From the NCBI GenBank assembly GCA_003971905.1, contig RSEE01000148.1, positions 1-64,000 on the forward strand: a DNA stretch of 64,000 nucleotides, written 5' to 3'. This DNA is from Moniliella sp. 'wahieum' (Eukaryota > Basidiomycota > Moniliellomycetes > Moniliellales > Moniliellaceae). Below the pieces are notes generated by a model that ran no database searches, had not been told where the DNA came from, and worked only from the letters and a program-made list of their open reading frames with translations. Position numbers and translations under genes: made by a program. Shown one piece after another: positions 1-10,659 of the stretch; positions within the stretch are counted from its first letter, which is position 1; each line of letters begins with the position of its first letter.

Positions 1-535
1 CTTGCGAAATGAGCGGAATAGGATCATACTGGCCATGCCAAAGCCATAACCTAGAGGTGAGGGAGGGAAGTCAAAATGGGGCTCAGGAAAAAAATCAAGA
101 CCACGGAGCAATGGGACTGACCACCTCCATGAATCCAAACAAAGACCGGCAGGTGTTTGAAGCGTTGGCGGGGCCAGACGTTCAGGAAGAGGCAATCTTC
201 GTCGGTAGGAGCATCGAACGACGGCGGCGGCAAGTCCTGTGCAGCAGGCGCTTGGGCATTGGGGCGCAAACTGCGAGGCGTCAATGATGTGCGAACGGTT
301 GGGGTGAGGAGGAAGGGGCGCCTGGAAACGATTCTTGCCAGTGACCGGCTGGGCAAAGCGGATGCCCAACCAATGTTGTAGCCGGTCGTTGGGTCCGCTA
401 CGCCGCGGTAAATACCGGTCCCACATCGACAAGTGGGTCAGGATTGGAGTTGGGAGGATTGAGAGAACGAGCCGAAGCGGTTGCGGCTGCCAAGACGAGA
501 GACAACCAGGAAAGCAGGAGCGACGGGTGCATCAT
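1..535 (-). CDS. Secreted type-B carboxylesterase/lipase, N-terminal part (runs off left edge)
   Basis: Likely hydrolyses carboxylic esters outside the cell. The first ATG is at 535 and is followed by a typical signal peptide (MMHPSLLLSWLSLVLAAATA). Then come, in the right order for the type-B carboxylesterase family, YRGVADPTTG, GIRFAQPVTG, EDCLFLNVW and the oxyanion-hole stretch WIHGGG. An intron (51-121, GTCAGT...TAG) splits the codon after HGGG, and the next exon (50 down to 1) continues YGFGMAS. The catalytic Ser, Glu and His would lie beyond the window. The motifs sit in different frames: a missing T at the AA of 372-373 (minus-strand ATT-TGG), one shift near 400 and another near 250. 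Because the motifs are intact, sequence error is more likely than a pseudogene. Family assignment is firm; substrate is unknown. Confidence 0.8.
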
Positions 536-1869
536 GTGAAGAACAGAGGGCGGGAGCGAATGCGCGCGTATGGAGAGAGCTCAAGTCCTCTGGGCTTGCG
601 GTTTATAATGCTGGTGGGCTATACGAGGACCGGGCTGCTTCAAGCCGGATTCTTGTGCCCCTTGATGCTTACGAGTGTGCTGCATTTTGGGTCCAAATCC
701 CCCGACTTCTATAGCTGGGCTGGTAATCGGTCAGCTTGCCATAATCCGTAACCGGTAACCGGTAACCGGTTAACACACCCAACAAGAGTAGGATATGTAG
801 CAGCCAAGAATGGAGGAGATGCGCCTTCAAGCTTCACGCGCGTCACGTTTCAGATGATCGATGACCTCAGACAATACAAAGCGAAAGTGTCGGCGACAAT
901 TGATATACTTCACTAGTCGCTCTTAGTCAAGTGTTCCTATCAGTCACTTGCCACTATTGAAAAGGTGGGGCGGAGGCATCTGGCGGTGCACGGAATTAAC
1001 ATGTTAACTCCATGTTACAAAACCTGAAGTCGACGGTGATAACGTCGATAACGGTCGTAACCACGGCTACCGGAGTTACCACTTGCCGCCTACCACAGCG
1101 TATACCGGTTATCTCTTATGGCCACTGCGGGGTTGGATCTGATGCATGGCTTTGATGCGCTGTGGTTATCGGTTACGTATGTTACGAAGCTGCACTTCGA
1201 TCATGTCGATCATATGTCACACTAGGGGGCGTGTAGCAACGTTCTGATCCCCGGCTTGGAGGCCCCGATGGATACTGATGCGTATAGGACAGTAGCGTGG
1301 GCGATCGATCACACGCGCATCACACAGTATTCGGAACCCGCGGAGCCTCGGGGCTAGTGAGGCCGGAAGTGCCCCACGATCGGTGAAGCCAGTCAGCGTC
1401 GCAAACAGGCCACCTAGTTACACGGGCATTGGCTGGCACCCTTTTGTTTTCCGGATGCTCTTTGGTAATCTTCGTGACAGCAATAAGGCAACACAGGGGA
1501 ACCGGACTTTTGCTACTGGTTCTATTGCTCCTACAAAGCAGTAAGCCACATTTTATGTTCCAGGTAGATGACCGAGTCGCCTCTGCCATCCTTCCCCCCC
1601 ACCCCGCCTTCAATATCTAGCCTGCTCCCAAGAACCTCGCATTTTTGATCTAACTTCGCTGGCACGACCGCGCCGGCGGTGCCATTACCCCTTCTCCTCG
1701 CAGCCCACCGTACTATAAGTGGTCCACTCTCAACTCGATCTCAACCAAGCCCAGTGCTCGACGATCTCTAAGGCCTACTGCTGCACTCACCCGCGTGGGA
1801 AGCCAGTAACCTGCATCCATATCATTGACAGTGCTTAAGTTAAGGCTGGGATAGGGAAACTCGCTATGT
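536..1869. other. Intergenic, no gene recognised
   Basis: No conserved protein is seen on either strand. The stretch holds a heptamer array at 748-775 and a loose 9-bp array of 'ataacg'-type sequence near 1030-1065. It is AT-richer and more stop-dense than the gene regions. Confidence 0.6.
748..775. repeat. Tandem heptamer (GTAACCG)3 plus a partial unit
   Basis: Three perfect 7-bp units at 748-754, 755-761 and 762-768, followed by a degenerate unit. It is one of the many period-7 arrays in this window. Confidence 0.9.
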
Positions 1870-2066
1870 TGCCTAAACGTTCATCTAGCGTGAGGACTTG
1901 GTAGCGCCACCATGTTAAGGAACCAGGGGGATCGCCAGGATATCAGGAGCCTCTGGTGCTCGCCATCCGGTCCCGTACCCGAGGTACTAAGCGGTGTGGA
2001 CACGGGTGAACGTGGTAGGCATCCGAGCGGTGTGAACCATCTCCGTTGAGACTCAGTTGCCAATTC
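1870..2066 (-). mobile_element. 3' relic of the non-LTR-like RT element found at 10660-12415
   Basis: Read on the minus strand, this piece aligns with the last ~150 coding bases and the start of the 3' UTR of the element at 12230-12415. Shared blocks include TATCCTGGCGATCCCCCTGG, the adjoining GTTCCTT before the stop region, GGTGGCGC, and AGATGAACG followed by TTAGG. The encoded tail ATESQRRWF matches ATKSQWKWF of the longer copy. Similarity stops just after TTAGG in both, which fixes a common 3' end. Upstream of about 2066 the similarity is lost, so this copy is truncated and decayed. Confidence 0.75.
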
Positions 2067-2732
2067 CTTCCAGTTCTACTAACAGTGCATGGACCGGTGG
2101 ATGGGTGGCTACGGTGACCCAGAACATATGGCTCTTAGCCCCTGTTTTTGTCAAATTGCGAATATATGCAAAAAGAGTACGATTACCATAACTGTATTAG
2201 CAAAACCCATCTCTGACATATAGAAGTCACTTCCACGTTCTCGGAGCGTCCCGAATCCCACGGAAGACGGAAGTGTTGGAACCGCAGGTGTATAGTAGCA
2301 CTCAGTGACCCTGGGGCTCCATGGACGGCCTACACAACAGAGTATACTGAGGTGTGTGACACCCGCACCATAGAGACTTCGTTGTACATTGGTGGTGGAG
2401 GTTCATGCATCATGCATCATTAGCATCACACATGATGCGAGACAGAGCCTGGTTCAGTATGACGTCGACGGAGTTACCTTTATTTCCGACAACTAAAAAC
2501 CGGTATGTCCACTGTATCGCCGCTAAAGGCCACTACCGCTTGTCTTGCGCTGAGGGGCCGAGTTTGCGGAGCACTGGCTGTTGAGGTGCTGAGGGCGCAG
2601 TGAACGGTGGTAATACGGGTTCAAGTTTGGATCGAGATTCGGTGTGCTCTCATGATCTCATCCCCTCACAGCAGCTCTCGTTTCTGCTTTCTTCCGACAA
2701 GTCCATCCCATCGTTTCGAGAGAGCCCTGGCC
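2067..2732. other. Intergenic, no gene recognised
   Basis: No conserved reading frame. It contains a short (CATGCAT)-type heptamer array at 2404-2420 and leads into the promoter of the arginase-like gene. Confidence 0.55.
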
Positions 2733-2739
2733 TATAAAA
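2733..2739 (+). promoter_or_regulatory. TATA box of the arginase-like gene
   Basis: TATAAAA lies 94 bp upstream of the ATG at 2833 and is the only strong TATA element in the intergenic stretch. Confidence 0.5.
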
Positions 2740-2832
2740 CCATCCCTTTGGAGCATCAATGGGGCTTTGTTCCATCTCAAAACCCCACCACTCCAAGAAC
2801 CTCGTAATTACGCCCCGCGTTCCCGCCGAGCA

Positions 2833-3726
2833 ATGCCTGGAACCCCCAGCAAGACCCTTCGTCTCAACTTCCCTCTATGGCAGGGAGGCCAGATGCCCGC
2901 ATACCATATTGGCGGCCGAGTACTGGATGCTGTCGCTCCCCGTGCCAAGGGGCCGGTTGAGCAAGTCTATGTCCCCCGCACCGCCCGAGGGCGTCGAACC
3001 TGGTGCTGAACCTGAGGCGTCTGAGACCGTGCACGGGCTTAAGAGCTTCTCTGCTCTTGCGCAGTCTGTCGAGAGTGCTTGGGGTGCAATTCGCCGGCAC
3101 GAGCCAGAAGCGATTGTCACGTTGGGTGGGGATTGCTTCGTGAGCCTCGTTCCGTTTTCGTATTTGCAAGAACGGTACCCGGATGATGTAGCAATTCTCT
3201 GGGTTGACACCCACCCGGACATCCTTTCGCCTGAGGTGTATGATCATGCTCATGCTCATGTCATGCGCTACCTTCTGGGAGAGGGTAGCACCACGCCCGA
3301 GACCAAGGTGAAGTACCCGTACAAGCCCCAAGACGTTCTGTACGTCGGGCTGAATGATCCCATGACTGAGTACGAAAAACATATCTTGCCGAAAAGGGCC
3401 TCGGGGTTGTGCGACCTGCCGAACTAGCCGACTCGATCCAACCCGTTCTGACTTGGTTGGCCAATGCCGGGAAGAAAAAAGTGGTGGTACACTTTGATCT
3501 GGACTGCTTGGACCCCCTCTTCTTCCGCCACCTTTGGTATGCCAACCCCTACGTTCCCGCACACCCAAGTGTGGCCCGTGGTGTTCTCCGGTTTGAACGT
3601 GTGTCGGAACTGCTCAATGCAGTGGCTGACCAATATGATCTCGTTGGCTTGACCATCTCTGAGTTCTTGCCTTGGGACATGGTGCAATTCTCGGAAGGTC
3701 TGCGCACGCTCCCCCTGCTCGGCTGA
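2833..3726 (+). CDS. Arginase/agmatinase-family (ureohydrolase) protein
   Basis: Metal-dependent hydrolase of the ureohydrolase fold. From ATG 2833 the N-terminus (LRLNFPLWQGGQMPAYHIGG) is typical of a fungal/bacterial branch annotated 'arginase family protein'. The metal motifs follow in order: LGGDCFV, WVDTHPD, and HFDLDCLDP. The usual GGDH His is Cys here, so one manganese ligand is altered. I recall GGDC as usual in this branch, whose substrate is not established. Length is about 297 codons, normal for the family, ending at TGA 3726. The frame shifts twice. One extra C in the run 2973-2977 moves frame 1 to frame 2, and a missing base near 3390 restores frame 1. No intron is needed. The two compensating shifts leave every motif intact, which argues for sequencing error. 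Confidence 0.8.
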
Positions 3727-4066
3727 CCTTCCAGCCCAACCACAATCCTCTTCAGCTCAAATGGTGTTACTCCACCTTACGTGGCGGGAAAAAATGCGTT
3801 AAAAAAACCAATCCAACTAATTCTCAGGAAGTGCACATCTGTACCGTAGGTGTCAGGGATCGGCCGTGAGCCTGGTGTTTTGATCCCCAGGTGGAACCCT
3901 CACGTCGCAAATGCGGGGATTTCGGTGGAAAAGATTAGATACATGACAACCGTCTCTGACAGAATTGTGGGCTAAAGCATCCTGATCTTGACGTACACGA
4001 AAAAGGTCGTCACAATTAATCATCTGCGTCAGCATTTTCCAATTTAACTGGTTTTGGTCGCATGTC
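3727..4066. other. Gap between the arginase-like gene and the copia element
   Basis: Nothing coding is seen. The last five bases (4062-4066, ATGTC) are one copy of the target-site duplication of the element that follows. Confidence 0.7.
4062..4066. repeat. Target-site duplication ATGTC, left copy
   Basis: ATGTC here and at 8905-8909 directly flank the outer LTR ends. Five bases is the usual length for copia integrases. Confidence 0.85.
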
Positions 4067-4226
4067 TGTTAAAGCGAGGACAAAGGCCTACGGAAAGAAG
4101 AAGACAGAGGGAGGTGATGGATCTATTCCAAGAGAGGAGCCCGTTAGGGGCAGAACATAGAGGAGAGTCGGATAGAACAGCGCGATGCGTGATGCGTGAT
4201 CAGCTGCATGCATGATGGCGCTGACA
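4067..4226 (-). repeat. 3' LTR of the copia element
   Basis: 160 bp, starting TGTTA and ending TGACA on the plus strand (TG...CA termini). It matches the LTR at 8748-8904 except for three small length differences, two of them in G runs. A G-rich tract (GGTGGGGC on the minus strand) directly inside it is a plausible polypurine tract. Confidence 0.92.
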
Positions 4227-4292
4227 GCCCCACCACGACTCGACGCTAGGATCCGACGAGATTGGAAGAGTGACAAATCTAGAGCCAGCTGG

Positions 4293-5547
4293 CTAGGAGG
4301 AATCTGAGCCGAAAATGGGCTTGATGCGGGAAGTCTCCTCAGCCCCACCAGGATCCGGCGTGAGCGTGAGGTAGCGACCTACACTGGAGCGTTGAACCGT
4401 ATACGGTAGGAGCTTGGTAAAATCATTCGCGGGGTTCTCGGTTCCAAGAACCTTGTGCCACAAAATGCGCCCCGAATCGACATGCTCGCGGAACCAATGG
4501 TTGCGAATGTCCATATGACGAAGGCGTCCAATGAAACCAGGGCGAGAGATAATTGACAGGGCAACGGCCGAGTCGCTATAGAGATCCACCGGACAGTTGG
4601 AAGGTACTAGTTGAAGCTCGACCATGAGGTTACGAATGCGGAGAGCGTCGCGGGCGCCCTCACTAATAGCCATCATCTCAGCTTCAGGGTCGACATTGCC
4701 GTAGTGGTCTGCTGGGCGCTGCGCCAGTGCACTAGGGCGCCAAAAACAAACACAGCGACCCCTGTTACCGACTTGCGTGTGACCTTGTCGCCGCCCCAAT
4801 CGCTATCGGTAAATACGGCAATAGGAGGTGCCGTTCGATTGATCCTGAGACGCAGAGACCAATCCAATGTACCATGGAGGTAGCGCAGGACATGTTGTGC
4901 GGCGCTGCGGTGTGCAGCAGAGGGATCCTTGTTCCAACGACTGAGAAGATGTACGACAAATGACAGGTCGGGCCGGCAGGTCTGCGCGGCCCAGCTGAGG
5001 CTCTGCACAATCGACATATAGCGCTTATGCTCGGCGACAGTGGCAGGAGCTTCGTCTGGTGGACGTGGCGGGAGAGGTGTATCAGGATTGATAGGCAAAC
5101 GAACAGGGTTGCACTCGAGCATGTCGGTGCGGGCGAGTAAAGCTAACAGAAATGCACGCTGGTCGCAGTCAAAGCCATCAGGGTTACCGGAGGGCGTGGC
5201 ACTTCTTCAAAGGCATCCATGGATCTGAGCCCGTCAAGCTCAATGTGTTCGGCCTGGCGCCACTGGGGCCACTCAGAGGTGGCCATTGCTTCACGCTCGG
5301 TCCGAGGGGCAAGGGGCACACCGTCAGCAGTGGTGCCGACAGTCGGGGGAGGGATGCGGAAACGGCGTTGCCGGCGGGGAATGGCTTTCTTTTTCGGGCT
5401 TGGTGTAAGGGATGCGGTGGCAGGATCAGGGGAAGAAACAGTAATAGTAGGGGGGATTGGGTGGGACAAAGGGGGATGACGCGCGGTGCGCGCATGGCCC
5501 GTTGGGCTCCAATCGGGATCAAGCTCGGCTGGCGGCTCATCCGTCAA
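4293..5547 (-). pseudogene. Copia reverse transcriptase/RNase H, internally deleted
   Basis: The N-terminal edge of the RT domain (SEWPQWRQAEHIELDGLRSM) is present at about 5220-5270. It then jumps at about 5172-5185 directly to the C-terminal edge of RT (QRAFLLALLARTDMLECNPV). The palm motifs, including the YxDD box, are absent; roughly 200 residues are missing compared with a normal copia RT. The RNase H domain is complete in motif terms: FTDSDWGGD, then AEMMAISEGARDAL after a frame change near 4680-4790, then DLYSDSAVAL, and the family-typical end with NPANDFTK. The deletion and shifts make it non-functional. The product ends at 4293, just inside the 3' LTR. Confidence 0.85.
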
Positions 5548-7006
5548 GGGAGGCGCATGCGCATCCTTGGGTTGATAGAAATCAGGGGGGCGACGCGCCC
5601 GAGCCGGATTGCGACGGGGGGCAGCTTCAGCCCACCAGGCGTGGAAACTTCAGCCCCACCAGGTGTGGAAACTTCAGCCCCACCAGATGTGGAAACTTCA
5701 GCCCCACCAGGTGTATCCGGACGGTCGCGAAGCCCATCCGGTGGCGTACCCGGCAACGATTGGGCCTGGCGTATCGCCAGCCCGGGGTTTGTGGGATCCC
5801 ACATGACGTCGGTGCACCACGCCCTGTACGAGCTGTGGCCGTCTTCTGTGATAAACTCAAATTCGTATCCCTTGGAGCCGAGCGGATCGAATCCGACTAG
5901 CATGCCAGGGCGGGCGCGCGGCGCGGCGCGGTGGCCGCGCTCGGGACCTAACAAAGTACACCAGCCGGCCGCACCCCAGGGTGCCCCAAATAAGAGCTGC
6001 GTGGGAGGGGGCGGTCGTGATAGCGTTCAAATGGTGAGGGGGCGCCCAATGCGGCCGACACACTAACGTTGGCATACAAAGCTGCCGCGACAGCGGCGTC
6101 GGCCCAGTACTGAGACGGTGCGCGGGCGCCGGCGAGGAGGACGCGGGTACGCTCCTGTATAGTGCGAGCGGCGCGCTCGGCGTGGCCATTCTGCTGGGAG
6201 GTGTAGGGGGTGGTGGTGGTGTGCTGGATCGGTGCATGACCTGCAGCAGTGAGGAGGTGCGGGACACGGGAAAACTCAGTACCGCCATCGGTGTGGAGAC
6301 GGAAAAGACTGGCGCCGTGGCGGGCGAGGAGGCGGCGCTCCTCGAGGAGAATTAAGTTGGCTAGTGCCATTGCAGCGTCGCTCTTGCGCACCAGCGGAAT
6401 GGCCCAGAGATAGCCGGTGCAGTCGTCGACTACGACAAGTAAATTGCGCTCACCCTTCAGCCCCGTCGGCCAATCTGTCACTAGATCGGCATGCAAGTGC
6501 GCCAGTGGGGCAGCTGCACGTGCCGTGTGGCTCAGGGAACGGGCGTCGGGTGCCCCGCCCCGCCGCGCACGCCTGACAAACGCAGGCCGCGTCGGCCTCG
6601 GCTGCATGGGCCTGGGTGGAAGTGATGCGTTGCGCAACTGGCCCGTGGCCGTGAGGCGGGGAAGCTGGCGCCAACCAACATGACCATGGCGGGCATGAGC
6701 AGCCAGTATCCGGGTATAGTCGGCCACGGCGGCACGGGCGTGGGCTTGAATGGGGACGTTGGGGACGTCGCAGTGGTAATCAACCACATAGCCATTAGCG
6801 ATACGGTCGTAGCGAGCAACAATTGCGGGATCGCTATGGATAACAGCGCCTTGGCGGTGTGCAAGGAACTCTACTCGATGACCAGCGGCATTTGCCTGCG
6901 GTACAGAGAGTAAGTCATGGTCTAACTGGGGGACAAGCAAGCAGTACAAGTCAAGGATGCATTCAGTTTGGACTGTGGAAGCCGGGAGTCGAACCCGCTT
7001 CCCCAC
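5548..7006 (-). pseudogene. Copia integrase (HHCC-DDE) and C-terminal linker
   Basis: On the minus strand HARHGHVGW supplies the His pair of the zinc-binding domain, and the Cys pair (CVCQAC) follows in another frame at about 6570-6590, so a frameshift lies between. The DDE core is in one frame: HADLVTDWP, LHTDGGTEF and NGHAERAARTIQERTR. The copia-type C-terminal domain follows (MLVGFDPLGSKGYEFEF), again in a shifted frame, then a linker with four near-identical copies of a GGAEVST unit at 5630-5715. It would join the cDNA to host DNA. The intact target duplication shows that an integrase acted when this copy inserted. Confidence 0.85.
5625..5715 (-). repeat. Internal tandem repeat in the integrase-RT linker (PGGAEVST units)
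   Basis: About four 24-bp direct repeats. Each contains the plus-strand core CAGCCCCACCAG, and the protein repeat is a Gly-Gly-Ala-Glu-Val-Ser-Thr unit. A single copy of the same core recurs at about 4340-4352 next to the 3' LTR. Confidence 0.8.
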
Positions 7007-7433
7007 AGCCTGTCACCGCAAGCTTCCTGGACGCGCCAGCCAACTCAACCCACCCAGTCGCAGGCTCGAGGAAAATGAAACCCTCGGGCGAGCGGACCAT
7101 GCTCGGCGTCGCGCCGCTGTCAACTACCAGCTTGTGGAGCGCAGACGCAGTGGTGGGTGGTGGCAACCCCTGTGACAGGGCTGCCGCGAGTTCCTACTGG
7201 CGATCAGGAGGCGGGAAAGAAACGGGGGCTAGGCCTTGCGCGTTCGCGGTAGGGCTAGTTGGCTGTGGGAATGCCGGAGCTGGTAAAACCAGAGGTGAGG
7301 GGTAGTACGTCGGCATATAGCCGGCGAGTACATCGGTGGCGGAGGGGTTCCTCCTGCCTGGCGTAGCGACTAACTGCTGTGGCCGAATGGGAAGTATTGG
7401 AGTTATTCGAGCTGCTCGACATCGGCATGTTCT
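6960..7433 (-). pseudogene. Copia aspartic protease region
   Basis: VVDSGATPSMV contains the D-S-G-A catalytic motif of retroviral-type proteases, placed between gag and integrase as expected. The preceding stretch (NMPMSSSSNNSN) is low-complexity Ser/Asn linker. The region needs frame changes at both ends to connect with gag and integrase. Confidence 0.75.
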
Positions 7434-8635
7434 TCAACTCCGGATGCAGTGACCAGCATTGGGCCTTGCGTGTCTGCCATTGGGGTGAAGACGGCAGGTA
7501 CCATTGCGCTCTGCGCGCCCTCCTTTGCCCTTGTGCGAGGAAACAGCCTTGGTGACGAGCACTGTGTCCTCGATGTTCAAGAACTGCAGCGCTTGGCTCC
7601 GGGTCTTGCCCTGGAGCTGTTGCTCCTTCACGCGATTCGGCTCAGGGCAGCTATTGGCAAGAACGCTCCAGGCACGAACGCTGAGCGGGAGTCCAATCAT
7701 TTCACCCATACCCACGATCCGCTCGATGCGGGCAAGGAACTTCCGCGCCGTCTCATGCGCCGCAGGCTTAAGTGTGTCCAGGCGGGAACTGACATCACTC
7801 TCAAGTTTGACCTGGGTGGGACGATTGCGCTCGCACATCTTGCGGTACAGGCCTGAGGCCGAACCGCAGGCAACATGACTCTGCGTGGTCGAGTCACATT
7901 TGGTCAAAAGGACATGCTCGAGCCGCCTGTCGATCAGCTCTTCCTCAGGGGAAGAGGGGCCGTTGACGACTAGGTTCAGGAACTGGTATGCCGAGAGCTG
8001 GTTGCGCGTATCATAGTCATAATCAAGCCAGTGCGTCGTTCCGAGTTCCCAGGAGGGTAAGCTGTTTCCTTTAGCCAGCGCCCTAATCTCCTCCTCCACA
8101 GAACGTGTCTGATGAGAAGGGATTTCCAGAGGTGGGAAAGTGTCAACACTGCTGGGGCTGTGGGCAGATGTTCGAACTGGGGGAAACCAATTGGGAATCA
8201 GCGCCGCGGTACCTTGAATGCGGTACTTGCGGGCAAAGTAAGCAAATTCGTGCATGAATGCGGGGTCGTGAATCGCATCTTGTGCCTGTTCCGTAGACCA
8301 CTCGGGGGTGTAAATCTTGAAGATGCAACAGGAACATGAGCTCATGGTGGGTTAGGTTGGTTTTCGGGGAGTGATTTCCTTCGACAGAGGGGGGGGTGCC
8401 ATCGTGGGCAATTTGGGCGTCTTCACCGTCCAGACGCTCGGGGGCGGCGGGGGTGGCGGGGAACTGCAGGCTCCTCTTGGGTAGCCTCGACACGAGGAAT
8501 GGAAACTGCGGGCTCCTCATGGGTAGCTTCGACAGGGAGAATGGCGTCGGCAGACATGCTTTCGGCGCGCGGGTTACGCTTCTTCTTGGAAAGGGGTGGA
8601 AAAGCAGTATCGGCTCCGGAACGGAGACCAGGCAT
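7434..8635 (-). pseudogene. Copia gag
   Basis: The likely start is the ATG at 8635 (MPGLRSGADTAFPPL), shortly inside the 5' LTR. Two copies of a VEAT(H/Q)EEPAV unit follow, then a frame change near 8430-8520. The capsid-like part has WLDYDYDTRNQLSAYQFLNL and RKFLARIERIVGM, typical of the UBN2/copia gag fold. It ends in a Cys/His-rich stretch (CRLHPNGRHARPNAGHC) that resembles a zinc knuckle. Gag would package the element RNA. Confidence 0.75.
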
Positions 8636-8747
8636 TCAGCCGTGTGGGGTGGGGGGGGTAGGTGGGAAAAAAAATAAGTAGGGCTCAGGCGGGCAGACGA
8701 GAGAGGTGTAGTCTCCGCCTACTCAGAGGATAGTGTGGGCTCAACAC

Positions 8748-8904
8748 TGTTAAGAGAGGACAAAGGCCTACGGAAAGAAGAAGACAGAGGGGGTGATGGA
8801 TCTATTCCAAGAGAGGAGCCCGTTAGGGCAGAACATAGAGGAGAGTCGGATAGAACAGCGCGATGCGTGATGCGTGATCAGCTGCATGCATGATGGCGCT
8901 GACA
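8748..8904 (-). repeat. 5' LTR of the copia element
   Basis: 157 bp, TG...CA termini, near-identical to 4067-4226. On the coding strand it starts TGTCAGCGCC. It would carry the element promoter. No confident tRNA primer-binding site is recognised just inside it. Confidence 0.92.
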
Positions 8905-8909
8905 ATGTC
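8905..8909. repeat. Target-site duplication ATGTC, right copy
   Basis: Matches 4062-4066 exactly, next to the LTR end TGACA. Confidence 0.85.
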
Positions 8910-10659
8910 TGTGTGCCAACCTAACGCCCTGATTCGCGCGCGGGATGAACACTGAAGCGTGCCCGCTAAGCTGAGTGGACTTGTGCCTGCATTGCCTTCA
9001 ACTTCCAGACCACGAAATTTATCCTTTTCCGTCGATAGACCTCATAGAGGCATTGATGTGATGCAATTTGCATGTTATGCTGCCCCGGCACATGCAAGGC
9101 AAGGAACAGTAGCGGTCGCCAAAGTCGCCCAATCCAGGCCGAATGTAGCATTTTCATCCAAGCTCTCGTCGACCCAGCCCGAGATACCCGTGACCTGGAG
9201 AAAGCGTGCATACACGGCTTTCACAATCTTTCGGGGGAAGCCAGTACGTTGAAGAACAGGAAGCGGTCCGGCCACACCCCATGGCACCATCTGTGTACGA
9301 TCTCTACTTTCTATATCGGAGTAGGCATCAGAATCCGCCAACCTTTTCCTCGCCCGCCTGCACATGGCGGCTAGGTGCGGCTGGGCTGGCTACGCCAACG
9401 ATCACGCATATGACAGAGTCGCGTCGACGCGTCCCTCCACTCCCTTAAAATGCCCTACTGGCGGTGCAGCAACACTCACACATGGTGTGCCTTCAATCCA
9501 CGCCCAGCGTTGTTCCGCCATGCGTCGCCCCGGCCACAAGACTGCCGACTGTGCCCAGAATGCTGATTTTGCAAGACGGTGACCACCCGACGCATCTCTG
9601 CCCTGCCCCTAGCCCTGTTCAGGTCCTCCAATGATCTAGCGTTTAAGCTCGATAGGGTGGATGAGTGTTCTATATCATGCCTGCCATCCTAAGGGGGCTT
9701 CACTACTGGCCTAATGAGGAGCAGTGGTGCAAAGAGTACCCGTGGCACAACAGGTGGAGTGGTGGAGCAAGGCGGAGATATGGAGAGTAATTGCGGTCTG
9801 TGGGACAAAAAAGGGAGGGGAGGGGGGTGCGGGGGAAAGGGGATCGTTGGAACAAGGAGGGGATGGATCAAGGATGATCGGCAGGTGGTACCGAGGATTA
9901 GGTGGGCTGGATCCATTCAACGTGAATTACGACGACCCTGTCACAGGCGGGACCCGCCAGGGGGCTCGCCCAGGTTTGTGGGGTACAAGCCCTTAGGTGA
10001 CAGAGGGACGATCATGGTAGTTTTGGGCTTGGGCTACTTGGTGGATCTGAGCGGAACTAGGGGCGAGGAGACGCCTTTGGGGGTGAAGCCGAGGCGGCTG
10101 CGGCACGTGTGGCAAGGTTGCCTATGCACTGGCTTGGGCCGTAGTAACGTGTCTGAATCCTCCGGACTTAGGGATGGGTAGAGTCAGGTGGAGTACAAAC
10201 ACTGTGCCAGAGCTGAAGCTGGGCAGGGGCGGCTGTCGACGTGGCTGGAAAGGAACCGCGCGATATGCTGTGGTACCGGGAATCGACGCGGCTGAAAAAA
10301 GGCTCGCTCCATGGGCGGGATAGAGCTCTGGAGGATGAGGTTGGAGGATGAAGAGGAGGCAGCTAAGTGGAGACGAGAGGTTGCATGTATAGTTACTCAA
10401 TCAGTTGGCTGCCAACGGCCACGACTAAACGGACAGGACTTGGACAAAAGAAAGGCGGGCAGGGACGTGAAGGCCGGAAGGTGGGGTAAAGGATCCCCAC
10501 TGATCAAGGATGCTGACTGTTGGCTGACCGTTTTGGGTAACCCCTCCTATTTAAGCCTATCGCAGAAGCAGACGAGCAACCGAACGGGCGTAAAGGCCGC
10601 GAAACCACTAGTAAGAATATCATCCGATAGCACTTCCTCGTCATAATATATCTGGCGAA
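8910..10659. other. 1.75-kb stretch without a recognisable gene
   Basis: Several open frames exist (for example minus strand 9075-9365) but none carries a motif I recognise. The right end has a TATTTAAG element at about 10547-10554 shortly before the truncated RT element. Confidence 0.5.

Larger units (their letters stand above)
4067..8904 (-). mobile_element. Ty1/copia LTR retrotransposon, full length, RT-deleted
   Basis: A 4838-bp insertion bounded by short LTRs (4067-4226 and 8748-8904) and flanked by the 5-bp duplication ATGTC (4062-4066 and 8905-8909). Read on the minus strand the order is gag, protease, integrase, RT/RNase H, which is the Ty1/copia order (integrase before RT). The reverse-transcriptase core is missing between about 5172 and 5185, so the element cannot be autonomous. 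The coding strand also carries several single-base shifts. The near identity of the LTRs implies a recent insertion. Confidence 0.93.

Noticed and set aside
6963..7005. tRNA-like T arm (minus-strand GGGTTCGACTCCC next to a short matching stem)
   Set aside because: No D arm, anticodon arm or acceptor partner at the right distance; the stretch is the protein-coding protease region of the copia element.
8735..8750. tRNA primer-binding site directly inside the 5' LTR
   Set aside because: The sequence next to the LTR (minus-strand GTGTTGAGCCC) does not match the usual initiator-Met tail or another tRNA end that I can verify by eye.
9075..9365. Minus-strand frame of about 97 codons as a gene
   Set aside because: No recognisable domain, no start context, and the opposite strand is open as well.
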